A stretch of 64,000 bases of DNA from Clostridiaceae bacterium Marseille-Q4149 (GCA_018228685.1 CP073691.1:1798001-1862000), one strand, 5' to 3'; shown: positions 7,932 to 17,178, counted from the stretch's first letter. The notes: generated from the letters alone by a model not told the origin. A program made the numbers and translations.

Positions 7932-8753
7932 TCAGTCCCGGCAGAAAACGTGGATATCGAAGCTGATGGTCACGTCCAGCGCTGTCAGCGCCGCCAGACG
8001 CTCCGCCCCGGACCGGGGCGTTTTCCAATAGTACGGCGTCATCTGGAACAGGGCGTGGATGTCCTCCTGACAAGGCAGATGGATCACCGACTCCACATGG
8101 CGGATCTCCCGGTACGAAAACCCGGGATAGGGGGTCTGCTTCACCTGGTTGGGGTAGGGCCGGTCATACAGCACCTGCTTCAGCTCCCACAGGTGCTTCT
8201 CCGACGGCACCACATACACGAAAGCGCCCCCCGGCGACAGCACCCGGTGGAACTCCTCGATGGCCAGAGGGGAAAAGCAGTTCACCAGCAGGTCCACCGC
8301 CCCGTCCGCCACCGGCAGATGATACGACGACGCCACGGCGAACTCCACGTTCTTCTCCCGCTTGGCGGCCCGGCGGAGGATGGCCTTGGAGATGTCCGTT
8401 CCCGCCATGGTCACGGACCGCCCCGCCCGGACCAGGGCCTGATAGACCCCGCTGGTGTAGTACCCCTCGCCGCAGCCGGTGTCCAGCACCCGGGGAGCCG
8501 GGCCGGTGCGCTCCAGGGCGATGCTGCACAGGGCGTCCCGCAGGGGGGCGTAGTAATCCTTGCTCAAAAAGGCCGCCCGGGCGGCGGCCATGCCCTTGTC
8601 GTCACCGGGCATTTTCGAGTGCATCCGGTTGGCGGGCAGCAGGTGGACATAGCCCTCCCGGGCCAGGTCGAAGCTGTGCCCCGCCGGGCAGGAACAGGCG
8701 GAAGGCTCCCTGTCCAGGGGCCCGCCGCAGATGGGACAGCAGAATATGCTCAT
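7932..8753 (-). CDS. rlmA: 23S rRNA (guanine-N1)-methyltransferase RlmA-type
   Basis: SAM-dependent methyltransferase with an N-terminal zinc-binding module (CPICGGPL, then CSCPAGHSFD) followed by a Rossmann methyltransferase domain with motif I VLDTGCGEGYY and motif LLVNCFSPL. This layout is that of RlmA/RrmA proteins, which methylate 23S rRNA hairpin 35 (G745 or G748). 273 residues from MSIFCCPICGG at 8753. A longer open frame begins at 8840, but its extra 29 residues do not resemble the family. The organism's target base is inferred. Confidence 0.85.
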   Translation of the reverse strand: MSIFCCPICGGPLDREPSACSCPAGHSFDLAREGYVHLLPANRMHSKMPGDDKGMAAARAAFLSKDYYAPLRDALCSIALERTGPAPRVLDTGCGEGYYTSGVYQALVRAGRSVTMAGTDISKAILRRAAKREKNVEFAVASSYHLPVADGAVDLLVNCFSPLAIEEFHRVLSPGGAFVYVVPSEKHLWELKQVLYDRPYPNQVKQTPYPGFSYREIRHVESVIHLPCQEDIHALFQMTPYYWKTPRSGAERLAALTALDVTISFDIHVFCRD

Positions 8754-8787
8754 AGGTGTTGATTCTCCGTTAGGTGATATAGTCTGG

Positions 8788-9864
8788 TCAGTCGGACCAA
8801 AGCGGTTCCGGGTATTCCACAATGCTGCACGCGTGGCCAAACTGCTTGTACAGATCGCCCACCACCAGGTCCTGGTCGCTGTCTGCCTGGGGGAAGGTGG
8901 TAATGGTGTGGGGGATCACGAAGATGGAGCACTCCACCATCCAGTTTTCCGAAAGGTATTCCACGCGGATGCACTCATCCACCGGTACCTGGGTGGCGGC
9001 GTCGCCATCGATCCGGCGGAACTGGCCCAGGTTCACAGCCCGGGACTCCGCCCGGTAAACCCGGAGGATCTCCGGGCGGTCCTTGAGCAGGGCCTGGGCA
9101 AAATCAAAGGCATCCGACCGCAGAGCGCCGATGCAGAACTCGGGATTCCCGTCCACATAGCCGCCGTCCAGAGCATTGGCCCGCATGGAAAAGTAGCTGC
9201 GGATAGGCTCGGCGCAAAAGGCATCGTCCCGGTGGTTGGTGGCGCAGCCGCTTTCCATGCGTCCGAAGTCGCTGGAAAATGCGTCCCAGGCGACGGTCCA
9301 GTTCTCACCGGCCCCGGACAGAGTCAGCCGGTGCTCCTCGGAAAAGTCGATGGACTCCAGATTGGCGTCGCTGGTAAAGGACGTCCGGGAGATGTCCCGG
9401 CAGGATTTCAGCGCCGTTTTCAGGCCCGCCGTCACCCGGACCGTTCCGTCCGGATATGTCTCCGGCCGGCTGAGGGTGACTTGTATACTGATCCGGGGAT
9501 ACAGGTTGGTGGAGGCCATCCAGCCATAGAGGGTCAGCTCCTGCAGGACCTCCTCCGAACAGCAGACGCTTTCATGGGAGGCCTCCGGGGCGGCGAGGAT
9601 CGTCCCCATCAGGGTGAAATACTCTGCGGCCAGCGTCCGGATGGCTTCCTGGCCCTCCGCCTCCTCCGCCCACCGGACGGAAACGGTGATGTCCGGATGC
9701 TCCACGGCGGCCCGCGCCGTTTCAGGCGGGTCAAATCGCTCCGCCTTTGCCCCGGCGGGGGGTTCCAAAGGGTTCTGCCGGGTGGACTGCGCCTTCGCCC
9801 CGCATCCGGCCAGCAGCAGGACGCACAGCAGGGCGGCAAAAATGCGGCATAGCATTGCTTTCAT
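8788..9864 (-). CDS. Lipoprotein of unknown function, paralogue of its upstream neighbour
   Basis: 358 residues beginning with a lipoprotein signal peptide (CVLLLAGCG, lipobox LAGC), so it is expected to be lipid-anchored on the outer face of the membrane. The mature part has no domain I can name. It shares the order of several motifs with the next lipoprotein: PDITVSVRWAE, a CC pair (SVCCSEE), and a C-terminal Cys (FGHACSIVEY). It lies 30 bases from that gene on the same strand, which suggests tandem duplication and cotranscription. Confidence 0.8.
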   Translation of the reverse strand: MKAMLCRIFAALLCVLLLAGCGAKAQSTRQNPLEPPAGAKAERFDPPETARAAVEHPDITVSVRWAEEAEGQEAIRTLAAEYFTLMGTILAAPEASHESVCCSEEVLQELTLYGWMASTNLYPRISIQVTLSRPETYPDGTVRVTAGLKTALKSCRDISRTSFTSDANLESIDFSEEHRLTLSGAGENWTVAWDAFSSDFGRMESGCATNHRDDAFCAEPIRSYFSMRANALDGGYVDGNPEFCIGALRSDAFDFAQALLKDRPEILRVYRAESRAVNLGQFRRIDGDAATQVPVDECIRVEYLSENWMVECSIFVIPHTITTFPQADSDQDLVVGDLYKQFGHACSIVEYPEPLWSD

Positions 9865-9894
9865 ACGAACCTCCTTGTCGAATGCGTGGCGCGG

Positions 9895-11037
9895 TCAGTT
9901 GATGGAATCCAGGATGTTGCAGTTATGACCGCCGTACTCATAGGTATCGCCCACTACTGTGTACCGGCCGTCGGCGGCACGGGTCAGGGTCAGCATATGG
10001 CTCACAATGGCAAACGACGTGCGCATCAGGGGCTGGCGGTCAACAAATTGCAGCCCGTCGATCCGCATGACCTCCGTTACAGGCAGGCGAACGTCGAAGG
10101 GGGGCAGCTCCTGGGAAGAGCCGAACTGACAGGCGCGGCCCTGTGCGCCATATACCCGGGACCAGTCCACCTGAGCGGCAAACAGCCTGGCGTCTGCCAG
10201 CAGGGCGTTGGTGGTGCAGGAGGAATCGCCCATTTGTCCGGCCATTTCGTCGGCCCGCAGCTGAAAATATGCCTCTACCGCCTGGCGCAGCTCCCGGGAG
10301 GGCGGGACCTCATCCGCAACGCCACCCTGGAAAAAATTGGATGCATCGGTATCATCGTCCGTTACCGTCCAGCGGCCGTTGAGCCGGGTTAGGGCCAGCT
10401 CCCGGGCGGTAGACCAGTGCTCATCCTGGCAATAGGCCGTATCGGTGATATTGCCCGTGGCCTCCTGGGCATCGATAAGCACCCGGACGCGGATATTATC
10501 TGACGCGGACGGGGTCAGGTTCTCCAGTGTTGCGGCAGCGCGGGTCCGGAAGCTCAGATCGGAGGACATCATGAACGCATAGAAACGCAGTTCGTCCACC
10601 ATGTCATCGGTGCAGCAGGGATGCTCCTCCACGGTCATATCCGGCGCGGCCCGAAGGGAATAGGCCAGGGTCATATAGTCCCGTACCGCATCCGCAATGC
10701 CGTCCTCACCCTGCTGTCCCTCCGCCCATTGAGTCGTAACGGTCACGTCCGGCTCTACAGCGGTCCGCTGCGTCACCTCCGGGTCCGACGGGTCCACCCA
10801 GGCGGCCCCGTCCCACACCTTGTCCGCCCGTCTGGGGGGCGCTTCGTAGGGCATGCTGCCGAATATGGTGGTCCGGTAAACCGGTTCGTCGAAGCCGTCC
10901 TGAGCCGGAGGTCCCCACTGCTGTCCGTCGTCCGCTGTTCCGGCGGAATCCTCCGCCTTCGTCCCGCATCCGGCCAGCAGCAGGACGCACAGCAGGGCAG
11001 TGATGATCTGCAAACAGCGCTTTGACATAACCTTCAT
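9895..11037 (-). CDS. Lipoprotein of unknown function, tandem paralogue
   Basis: 380 residues with a lipoprotein signal peptide (ALLCVLLLAGCG) nearly identical to that of the downstream paralogue, then an acidic, glycine- and proline-rich linker. Shared landmarks are PDVTVTTQWAE, HPCCTDDMVDEL and a C-terminal GGHNC. The mature halves have diverged strongly. The CC pair and the single late Cys kept in both could form disulfides in the exported protein; this is inference. First gene of the lipoprotein pair, preceded by a promoter at 11088-11116. Confidence 0.8.
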   Translation of the reverse strand: MKVMSKRCLQIITALLCVLLLAGCGTKAEDSAGTADDGQQWGPPAQDGFDEPVYRTTIFGSMPYEAPPRRADKVWDGAAWVDPSDPEVTQRTAVEPDVTVTTQWAEGQQGEDGIADAVRDYMTLAYSLRAAPDMTVEEHPCCTDDMVDELRFYAFMMSSDLSFRTRAAATLENLTPSASDNIRVRVLIDAQEATGNITDTAYCQDEHWSTARELALTRLNGRWTVTDDDTDASNFFQGGVADEVPPSRELRQAVEAYFQLRADEMAGQMGDSSCTTNALLADARLFAAQVDWSRVYGAQGRACQFGSSQELPPFDVRLPVTEVMRIDGLQFVDRQPLMRTSFAIVSHMLTLTRAADGRYTVVGDTYEYGGHNCNILDSIN

Positions 11038-11087
11038 TCCTTCCGTTTCGGATTTGGATCGGGAGTCCTATGAGCTTTTACAAATCA

Positions 11088-11116
11088 AGTATACCGCCGC
11101 GTGCGCCGCAATTCAA
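11088..11116 (-). promoter_or_regulatory. Promoter for the lipoprotein pair
   Basis: Minus strand: TTGAAT (11111-11116), 17-bp spacer, TATACT (11088-11093), about 50 bases before the start codon. Confidence 0.6.
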
Positions 11117-11178
11117 TTACAAACCGGTTACAGATGCCGGGAATTTGGTTACAACTTGATGACAGAATTATATAAAAG

Positions 11179-12570
11179 TTACAGCTCCCCCTGGGGCAGG
11201 GTGACGTCGTGGATCCATTTCCCGGTGCGGATGCGCAGGGCGCACAGAGGCACCTTCAGCAGGCTCTCGGCCTGGATGGCCGCGGCCACCAGCCAGTAAT
11301 TGCTCTTGAACACCAGGGCAAACAGCGCCGTCAGCGGCAGGGCCAGCAGCCACTGGGGCGCAATGTCCAGCGCCGCCGACCAGGCCACGTCGCCGCCAGC
11401 CCGCAGCACACCGGTGACGGCGGAGATGGAATAGGCGTGCAGGGGGATCATCACGAAGGACGTCACCGCCAGGGCGGCGGCAATGGCGGCGGACTGCCCC
11501 GCCAGCTTGAACAGCGGGAACACCACCGGCACAAACACCGTGGGCACCAGCGCCAGGGACACCGCCGCCAGCCCGGTCCCCACCAGCAGGGTGAACACCA
11601 GCAGTGTCCGGCTCAGGTCCATAACCTCCCGGTGGCTCTGGCCCTGGCCGATGGCCTTGCCGATCATCACCGCCGTGGCAGCGCCCAGACCGAAGCACAC
11701 CACCAGGAACAGCCGGTTCAGGTTGCCCATCACGGCGTTGGCCGCCAGCATCTCCACGGAGTTGTCGGTATAGCCCAGGATCACCGTCAGCAGGCTGTTG
11801 CCCAGGCCCCAGGCCGTCTCGTTGAGGATCACCGGGGTGGAATATTTCACGAACCGGCGCAGCATCTCCCACCCCGGCCGGAGGAAAGCCCCCAGGTCCA
11901 GGGGCAGAATGCGGCTGCGCAGGGCGCACACCAGGCAGATGAGAAACTCCGCCACCCGGGACAGCAGCGTGGCGATGGCCGCGCCCTGGATGCCCAGGGC
12001 CGGCAGGCCGCATTTGCCGAAGATCAGCAGATAGTTCATCCCGGTGTTCAGCAGGGTGGACACCCCGAACAGCTTCATGCCGAAGCCTGAATTCTCGGCG
12101 CTGCGCATGGCGCTGACATAGATGGACGAGAGCATATTGAACACATAGGAAAAGCCGATGAGCTTCAGATACGGCGCGCCCAGCACAGACAGCTCATGCT
12201 TGTTGGACAGCAGGTCCATGATCTGCACCGGCCACAGGAACAGCACCACCGCCAGCACCAGGGTGATCCCCGTGCCCAGCATGGCCGCCACGCCGATGGC
12301 CCGGCTGATGCTCTCCATGTCCTTTTTGCCCCAGTATTGGCTCACCAGGATGCCCAGGCCGCTCTGGACCCCGAACACGATGGAGATCAGCAGAAACACC
12401 GGCACGTTGGCGGTGGTCACGGCGGCCATCTGGGTGTTGCCCAGCCAGCTGACCATCAGCGTGTCGATGAGGCCCAGAGAAAATGTAATCAGATTTTGCA
12501 GGGCAATGGGCCCCGTCAGCCGCCACAGATACCCGTAGAAGCCCGGTCCTCGTTTCAGATATTTCAGCAT
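11179..12570 (-). CDS. MATE family multidrug/Na+ antiporter
   Basis: 463 residues with 12 predicted membrane helices in two homologous halves, as in MATE (NorM/DinF-like) exporters, which expel organic cations or other compounds using a Na+ or H+ gradient. Family-like segments include SLGLIDTLMVSWLGNTQMAA near the N terminus and the equivalent region in the second half. The substrate cannot be read from sequence. It follows the cysteine desulfurase gene with only an 8-base gap, so the two are probably cotranscribed. Confidence 0.88.
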   Translation of the reverse strand: MLKYLKRGPGFYGYLWRLTGPIALQNLITFSLGLIDTLMVSWLGNTQMAAVTTANVPVFLLISIVFGVQSGLGILVSQYWGKKDMESISRAIGVAAMLGTGITLVLAVVLFLWPVQIMDLLSNKHELSVLGAPYLKLIGFSYVFNMLSSIYVSAMRSAENSGFGMKLFGVSTLLNTGMNYLLIFGKCGLPALGIQGAAIATLLSRVAEFLICLVCALRSRILPLDLGAFLRPGWEMLRRFVKYSTPVILNETAWGLGNSLLTVILGYTDNSVEMLAANAVMGNLNRLFLVVCFGLGAATAVMIGKAIGQGQSHREVMDLSRTLLVFTLLVGTGLAAVSLALVPTVFVPVVFPLFKLAGQSAAIAAALAVTSFVMIPLHAYSISAVTGVLRAGGDVAWSAALDIAPQWLLALPLTALFALVFKSNYWLVAAAIQAESLLKVPLCALRIRTGKWIHDVTLPQGEL

Positions 12571-12578
12571 ATGTCACC

Positions 12579-13712
12579 TCACAGCATAGGAAAACGTTGA
12601 TTTTTGTGGTCCAGCAGGGCCTGATACAGCCCGTCGATATCCGCCCGGGTGGTCTCCGGGCCGAAGCTGACCCGGATGACCCCGGCGGCGGTTTTCTTGT
12701 CCAGGTGCAGGGCCGACACCACATGGCTGGCCTTGCCCCGGTGGCAGGCGGACCCGGCGGAGATGCAGATGCCCTTGGCCCCCAGGTCCGTGACGATGTT
12801 GGCGCTGGGGTACCCCACCAGGGACACCGCCAGGATGTGGGGGGCCTCCCCCTGCCCCACCGGGACCACCCCGGGGATGGACAGAAGTTTCTCCCGGCAA
12901 TAGGCTTTGATGTCCGCCATGTGCCGGAGTTTCTCCGTCAGATTCTCCTGCCGCAGGGCCACGGCCCGGGCAAAGCCCGCAATCTGGGCGGTGGCCTCGG
13001 TGCCGGACCGCAGCCCCCCCTCCTGACCGCCGCCGGGCAGCAGGGGCCGCAGATTCCGCAGCTCCGGTGCGGTATACAGAGCGCCGGCACCTTTTGGCCC
13101 GCCGATCTTGTGGGCGGACAGGCTCATCAGATCCACGCCCCAGCCCACCGGGTCGCAGGGGACCTTCAGAAAGCCCTGCACCGCATCGCAGTGCAGCAGG
13201 GCGCGGCTGTTTTTCTCCCGCAGCAGGCGGGCCACCTCCTGCACCGGGAAGATGCAGCCGGTTTCGTTGTTCACCAGCATCATGCTCACCAGCACCGTGT
13301 CCTCCCGCAGGGCTTGGGCCACCTGCTCCGCCGTCACATGGCCGGTTTTGTCCGGGGCCAGGTACGTCACCTCGTACCCCTGCTGCTGCAGCAGCTTACA
13401 CGGCTCCAGCACGGCGCTGTGCTCCACGGCGGTGGTGATGATGTGCCGCCCGGTGTGGCGGCCCTGCCACACGGCGGCGGAGATGGCCCAGTTGTCCGAC
13501 TCCGTGCCGCAGGAGGTGAAGTGCAGGTTCTCCGGCCGGCACCCCAGGGCCCCGGCGACAACGGCCCGGCCCTCCTCCACCAGAGCCTTGGCCTCCCGGC
13601 CCAGGGGATACTGGGAGGAGGGGTTGCCGAACTGCTCCGTCAGCACCTGATACATGGCGTCCGCCACGGGCCGGGGCACCGGCGTGGTGGCTGCGTGATC
13701 CAGATAAATCAT
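12579..13712 (-). CDS. Cysteine desulfurase (NifS/IscS class V aminotransferase)
   Basis: PLP enzyme that takes sulfur from cysteine for Fe-S clusters or thio-modified tRNA. Landmarks: N-terminal YLDHAATTPVP, MMLVNNETGCIFPV, the PLP-lysine segment SLSAHKIGGPKGAGALY, and the active-site cysteine loop ISAGSACHRGKASH. 377 residues is normal for the family. It is divergent to the tRNA methylthiotransferase gene mtaB across a shared regulatory dyad (13744-13818); sulfur supply and tRNA thiolation would fit together. No IscU-like scaffold is visible nearby. Confidence 0.9.
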   Translation of the reverse strand: MIYLDHAATTPVPRPVADAMYQVLTEQFGNPSSQYPLGREAKALVEEGRAVVAGALGCRPENLHFTSCGTESDNWAISAAVWQGRHTGRHIITTAVEHSAVLEPCKLLQQQGYEVTYLAPDKTGHVTAEQVAQALREDTVLVSMMLVNNETGCIFPVQEVARLLREKNSRALLHCDAVQGFLKVPCDPVGWGVDLMSLSAHKIGGPKGAGALYTAPELRNLRPLLPGGGQEGGLRSGTEATAQIAGFARAVALRQENLTEKLRHMADIKAYCREKLLSIPGVVPVGQGEAPHILAVSLVGYPSANIVTDLGAKGICISAGSACHRGKASHVVSALHLDKKTAAGVIRVSFGPETTRADIDGLYQALLDHKNQRFPML

Positions 13713-13743
13713 ATGCGTTTCCTCACAAATCCTCCGCCGCCGC

Positions 13744-13818
13744 TTGCCACCGGCGGCAGAATGCTATATAATAAGACACAAGTCTTATTATTATACCGAA
13801 TTTACCCGAAAAGTGCAA
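13744..13818. promoter_or_regulatory. Face-to-face promoters flanking a perfect dyad (cysteine desulfurase / mtaB)
   Basis: Plus-strand promoter: TTGCCA (13744-13749), 17 bp, TATAAT (13767-13772). Minus-strand promoter: TTGCAC (13813-13818), 17 bp, TATAAT (13790-13795). Between and overlapping the two -10 boxes is a 10-bp perfect inverted repeat with spacer ACAA (arms 13768-13777 and 13782-13791). One dimeric regulator bound here would cover both start regions. Confidence 0.75.
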
Positions 13819-13829
13819 GGAGAATCCCC

Positions 13830-15116
13830 ATGCGAGCTGCCATTTACACGTTGGGCTGCAAGGTGAACCAGTACGAGACCCAGGCCATGGAGCAGGAGCT
13901 GCGCCGCCGGGGCCACGAGCTGGTGGACTTTGAGGACAGCGCCGACGCTTACATCATCAACACCTGTTCCGTCACCGCCGTCAGCGACAAAAAATCCCGC
14001 CAGATGATCCGCCGGGCCAGGCGGCGCAGTCCCGGCGCCGTGGTGGCCGCCTGCGGCTGCTATGTCCAGACCCACACCGACGAGGCAAAGACCCTGGGCA
14101 TCGACCTGATCGGCGGCACCGGGGACCGGATGGCCTTTCTGGACCTGCTGGAGCAGGAGGTCCGGGACCGCACCCCCCGGGTGGCGGTGGATGACTCCCT
14201 GCGGCGGCGGAGCTTCGAGGTGCTGCCTGCCGGGGGCCTGGCCGCCCGGACCCGGGCCATGCTGAAGGTGGAGGACGGCTGCGTGAACTTCTGCACCTAC
14301 TGCATCATCCCCTTTGCCCGGGGTCCGGTGCGCTCCCTGCCCATGGACCAGGCCGTGGCCCAGACCCGCCAGCTTCAGGCCGAGGGCTATCGGGAGCTGG
14401 TGTTCACCGGCATCGAGATCTCCTCCTGGGGCCAGGATCTTCACGACGGCAGCAGCCTCATCGACCTGATGGAGGCCGTTTCGGCGGCCGCACCCCGGCT
14501 GCGGCTGCGGCTGGGCAGTCTGGAGCCCCGGACCATCACCGAGGACTTCTGCCGCCGAGCGGCGGCTCTGCCCAATCTGTGCCCCCATTTCCACCTGTCC
14601 CTGCAGTCCGGCTGCGACGCCACCCTGCATCGGATGAACCGTCGGTACGACACCGCCCGGTTCCGGCAGTCCGTGGATCTGCTGCGGCAGTACTTTGACC
14701 ACCCCGCCATCACCACCGACGTGATCTGCGGCTTCCCCCAGGAGACGGAGGAGGAGTTCTCCGCCACCCTGGCGTTTCTGGAGGAGTGCCGCTTCGCGGC
14801 CATGCACGTGTTCCCCTACTCCATCCGCCCGGGCACCAAGGCGGCGGATATGCCCCAGGTGCCGGGGCCGGTGAAGGAGGAGCGTGCCGCCCGGGCCGGG
14901 GCCCTGGCCGCCCGGCTGCACCGGGCCTATCTGGAGGAATGCGTGGGCCGGACCTATCCCGTGCTCTTTGAGCAGCCGGTGGCGGGCCGCTACGGCGGCC
15001 ATGCGCCCAACTATATGGAGGTGGCCGTGTCCGGCGGTGAAGACCTCCACAACCGGGTACTGCCGGTGCGCATCACCGGCACCGACGGAGAAATTCTATG
15101 GGGGGAGCTGGAATAA
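13830..15116 (+). CDS. mtaB: tRNA t6A37 methylthiotransferase MtaB
   Basis: Radical-SAM enzyme that adds a methylthio group to t6A37 of tRNA. N-terminal UPF0004 domain with cluster cysteines (TLGCKVNQYE, INTCSVT, ACGCYVQT), radical SAM motif CVNFCTYCIIP, and a C-terminal TRAM-like region. The opening TLGCKVNQ and the CxxxCxxC context fit MtaB rather than MiaB or RimO. 428 residues from the ATG at 13830, placed 4 bases after a GGAGAA-like site. The next gene begins on the last base of its stop codon. Confidence 0.92.
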   Translation: MRAAIYTLGCKVNQYETQAMEQELRRRGHELVDFEDSADAYIINTCSVTAVSDKKSRQMIRRARRRSPGAVVAACGCYVQTHTDEAKTLGIDLIGGTGDRMAFLDLLEQEVRDRTPRVAVDDSLRRRSFEVLPAGGLAARTRAMLKVEDGCVNFCTYCIIPFARGPVRSLPMDQAVAQTRQLQAEGYRELVFTGIEISSWGQDLHDGSSLIDLMEAVSAAAPRLRLRLGSLEPRTITEDFCRRAAALPNLCPHFHLSLQSGCDATLHRMNRRYDTARFRQSVDLLRQYFDHPAITTDVICGFPQETEEEFSATLAFLEECRFAAMHVFPYSIRPGTKAADMPQVPGPVKEERAARAGALAARLHRAYLEECVGRTYPVLFEQPVAGRYGGHAPNYMEVAVSGGEDLHNRVLPVRITGTDGEILWGELE

Positions 15117-15688
15117 TGCACCACTTTTTCGCCTATATGGCCCGTATGCGGTTCATTGATCGCTGGGCCCTGATGCGCAACAGCTACACCGAGAACATCC
15201 AGGAGCACAGCCACCAGGTGGCCATTCTGGCCCACGCCCTGGCGGTGCTGCGCAATGCGTATTTCGGCGGCCAGGTGGACGCCGGAGCCGTGGCCGTGGC
15301 GGCCCTGTACCACGATGCCAGCGAGATCCTCACCGGCGACCTGCCCACGCCCATCAAGTATTATAACCCCGACATCCGGGACGCCTATAAGCAGGTGGAG
15401 GCCATCGCCTGCCGCAAGCTCACAGGGATGCTGCCGGAGAAGCTCCGGGACCTGTACGCGGACCTGCTGACCCCGGCGGACCCGGAGGTGGAGGAGCTGG
15501 TAAAGGCGGCGGACAAGCTGTCGGCCCACATCAAGTGCCTGGAGGAGGAGAAGGCCGGCAACCACGAGTTCTGCGCCGCCGCCCGCCAGACCCGCCAGGC
15601 CCTGGAGGATATGCACCTGCCGGAGGTGGACCTGTTTTTAGAGGAATTCCTGCCCAGCTTCCGCCTGACCCTGGACGAGCTGGAATAA
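15116..15688 (+). CDS. HD-domain 5'-deoxynucleotidase (YfbR-like)
   Basis: 190 residues with the HD metal-binding pattern: His in QEHSHQVA, the HD pair in LYHDASEILTGD, and a later Asp in VKAADKLSAH. This is the layout of YfbR-type phosphohydrolases, which remove phosphate from deoxyribonucleoside monophosphates. Its ATG shares a base with the mtaB stop (TAATG), so it is translationally coupled to mtaB. The functional link to tRNA modification is not obvious. Confidence 0.85.
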   Translation: MHHFFAYMARMRFIDRWALMRNSYTENIQEHSHQVAILAHALAVLRNAYFGGQVDAGAVAVAALYHDASEILTGDLPTPIKYYNPDIRDAYKQVEAIACRKLTGMLPEKLRDLYADLLTPADPEVEELVKAADKLSAHIKCLEEEKAGNHEFCAAARQTRQALEDMHLPEVDLFLEEFLPSFRLTLDELE

Positions 15689-15704
15689 TGGGAGGGGAAT
15701 GCTT

Positions 15705-16562
15705 ATGACACCCCTTTTCTGCGTGGACATCACCGAAAACAGGAACAATGACCGGATCAATGGCTGCGATACGGAGCTGCTGGAGCAGAAGACCTCGGAC
15801 CTGCTCAGCAGCAGCCACGACCGGCTGCTGGAGCGGGCGGAAACGGTGAATGGCCACGCCCGGTTGCCCGCCTTCCTGAGGCTCATCTGGTATCTGTGCG
15901 GCATACTGGCGCTGCTGATCGTGCTGGCCGTTGTCAAAAATCTGAGCACGGTCAGCCTTGCGCGGATGTATCTCAATGCGCCCTGGATGTTCTTTGCCTG
16001 TCCCATATGCGCAGTGGTGTGGCTGGTGCTGACCCTGCTGGCCAGGCGCCGGGAAAAAACGGTTCTGGGCAGCGAGGAGGCCGCAAGAACCGCCTCCAGG
16101 CTGGAAAGCAACCGGAAGGCCATTTTTGATGAGCTGGGTATTCCGGCGGATGCTGCGGCGGTGGATGTTCTGCTTTTCCGCTATGTCGTCCGGAACGGTC
16201 AGATCAGGCCCAAGGAGCTGGCGGTCTCCGCCTCATATATGGCGGCGCAGATGCAGCTGTTTGCGGATGCGGAGCGGCTGTATCTGGCGGACGTCGGCGG
16301 CAAATTTGCCATTCCCCGCAGCAGCCTGCGGGCTATCCGCACGGTGAAAAAGCGCATCATCTTCACCGGCTGGAACAAGGACGACCGGCCCGAAAGCAAG
16401 CGCTACAAGCCCTATAAGATGGGAAGGAACCAATACGGCTGTGTCATCTGCCGATGGTATCATATTCTGGAGCTGGAACTGGACGGCGAAATCTATGGCG
16501 TATATTTCCCGCCCTACGAGCGCCCCGCCTTTGAGGCGGCCACCGGCCTGAAGGCGGAATAA
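15705..16562 (+). CDS. Membrane protein of unknown function with two central helices
   Basis: 285 residues. The N-terminal 65 are soluble, then two hydrophobic helices (LIWYLCGILALLIVLAVV and WMFFACPICAVVWLVLTLLA), then a soluble C-terminal domain with many aromatic and basic residues (KRIIFTGWNKDD, GVYFPPYERP), which resembles PH-like or YcxB-like membrane-proximal domains only vaguely. I do not recognise the family. GGAGG lies 9 bases before the ATG at 15705; an ATG at 15699 is also in frame but too close to the site. It is the third gene downstream of the mtaB promoter and ends at a strong terminator. Confidence 0.7.
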   Translation: MTPLFCVDITENRNNDRINGCDTELLEQKTSDLLSSSHDRLLERAETVNGHARLPAFLRLIWYLCGILALLIVLAVVKNLSTVSLARMYLNAPWMFFACPICAVVWLVLTLLARRREKTVLGSEEAARTASRLESNRKAIFDELGIPADAAAVDVLLFRYVVRNGQIRPKELAVSASYMAAQMQLFADAERLYLADVGGKFAIPRSSLRAIRTVKKRIIFTGWNKDDRPESKRYKPYKMGRNQYGCVICRWYHILELELDGEIYGVYFPPYERPAFEAATGLKAE

Positions 16563-16580
16563 CCGGCCTGGCTCGAGCCA

Positions 16581-16615
16581 AAAAATCCCCGGCTGCCAGG
16601 CAGCCGGGGATTTTT
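16581..16615. terminator. Bidirectional terminator between convergent genes
   Basis: 17-bp perfect stem (16581-16597 and 16599-16615) with A-run and T-run flanks. It serves the plus-strand membrane protein gene and the minus-strand oxidoreductase operon. Confidence 0.88.
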
Positions 16616-16640
16616 ATGCGATTTGCGGGGCTTTAAGGCT

Positions 16641-17177
16641 TTACCGGGCGGCTTCCATGCCGGCGATCAGAGCCTTCTTGTTGCCCTCCAGGAAGCGGGC
16701 CTTGCGCTCACCCAGCTCGATGCGGATGGCCTCGGTCATCTGCTCGACAGTGGTGACGGGGACCTTCTCCAGAACAGCGCCCAGAATGGCCACGTTGGCG
16801 CCCTTGGGATTGCCGATGGATTCGGCAATGGCGTTGGCGTCGCAGTACACCACCTGGATGTCGTCGCGGACGGCCTTGCGGTCGATGATGCTGCTGTTGA
16901 TGACCAGCACACCGCCGGGCTTGACGTGATCCTCGAACTTATCCAGGGAGGGACGGTTCATGGCCACGATCACGTCGGCCTTGTCCACCAGGGGAGAGGC
17001 CACGGGGTCGTCGGACACGATGACGGAGCAGTTGGCGGTACCGCCGCGCATCTCGGGACCGTAGGAGGGCAGCCAGGAAACGTGCTTGCCGTCCAGCATG
17101 CAGGCCATCGCCATGAACTTACCGATCAGGAGCATGCCCTGACCGCCGAAACCGGCGAAAATAAAGGTCTTTTCCAT
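16641..17177 (-). CDS. korC: 2-oxoacid:ferredoxin oxidoreductase, gamma subunit
   Basis: 178 residues of the pyruvate/ketoisovalerate oxidoreductase gamma domain, with the opening [17 protein letters not shown] and the [17 protein letters not shown] segment. It works with alpha, beta and delta subunits in the CoA-dependent oxidative decarboxylation of 2-oxoacids, reducing ferredoxin. Last gene of the cluster, 1 base after korB. The start is set at MEKTFIF (17177); an upstream in-frame codon at 17207 lies inside korB. The precise substrate (2-oxoglutarate, branched-chain or other) cannot be told from sequence. Confidence 0.88.
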   Translation of the reverse strand: MEKTFIFAGFGGQGMLLIGKFMAMACMLDGKHVSWLPSYGPEMRGGTANCSVIVSDDPVASPLVDKADVIVAMNRPSLDKFEDHVKPGGVLVINSSIIDRKAVRDDIQVVYCDANAIAESIGNPKGANVAILGAVLEKVPVTTVEQMTEAIRIELGERKARFLEGNKKALIAGMEAAR

Positions 17178-17178
17178 G

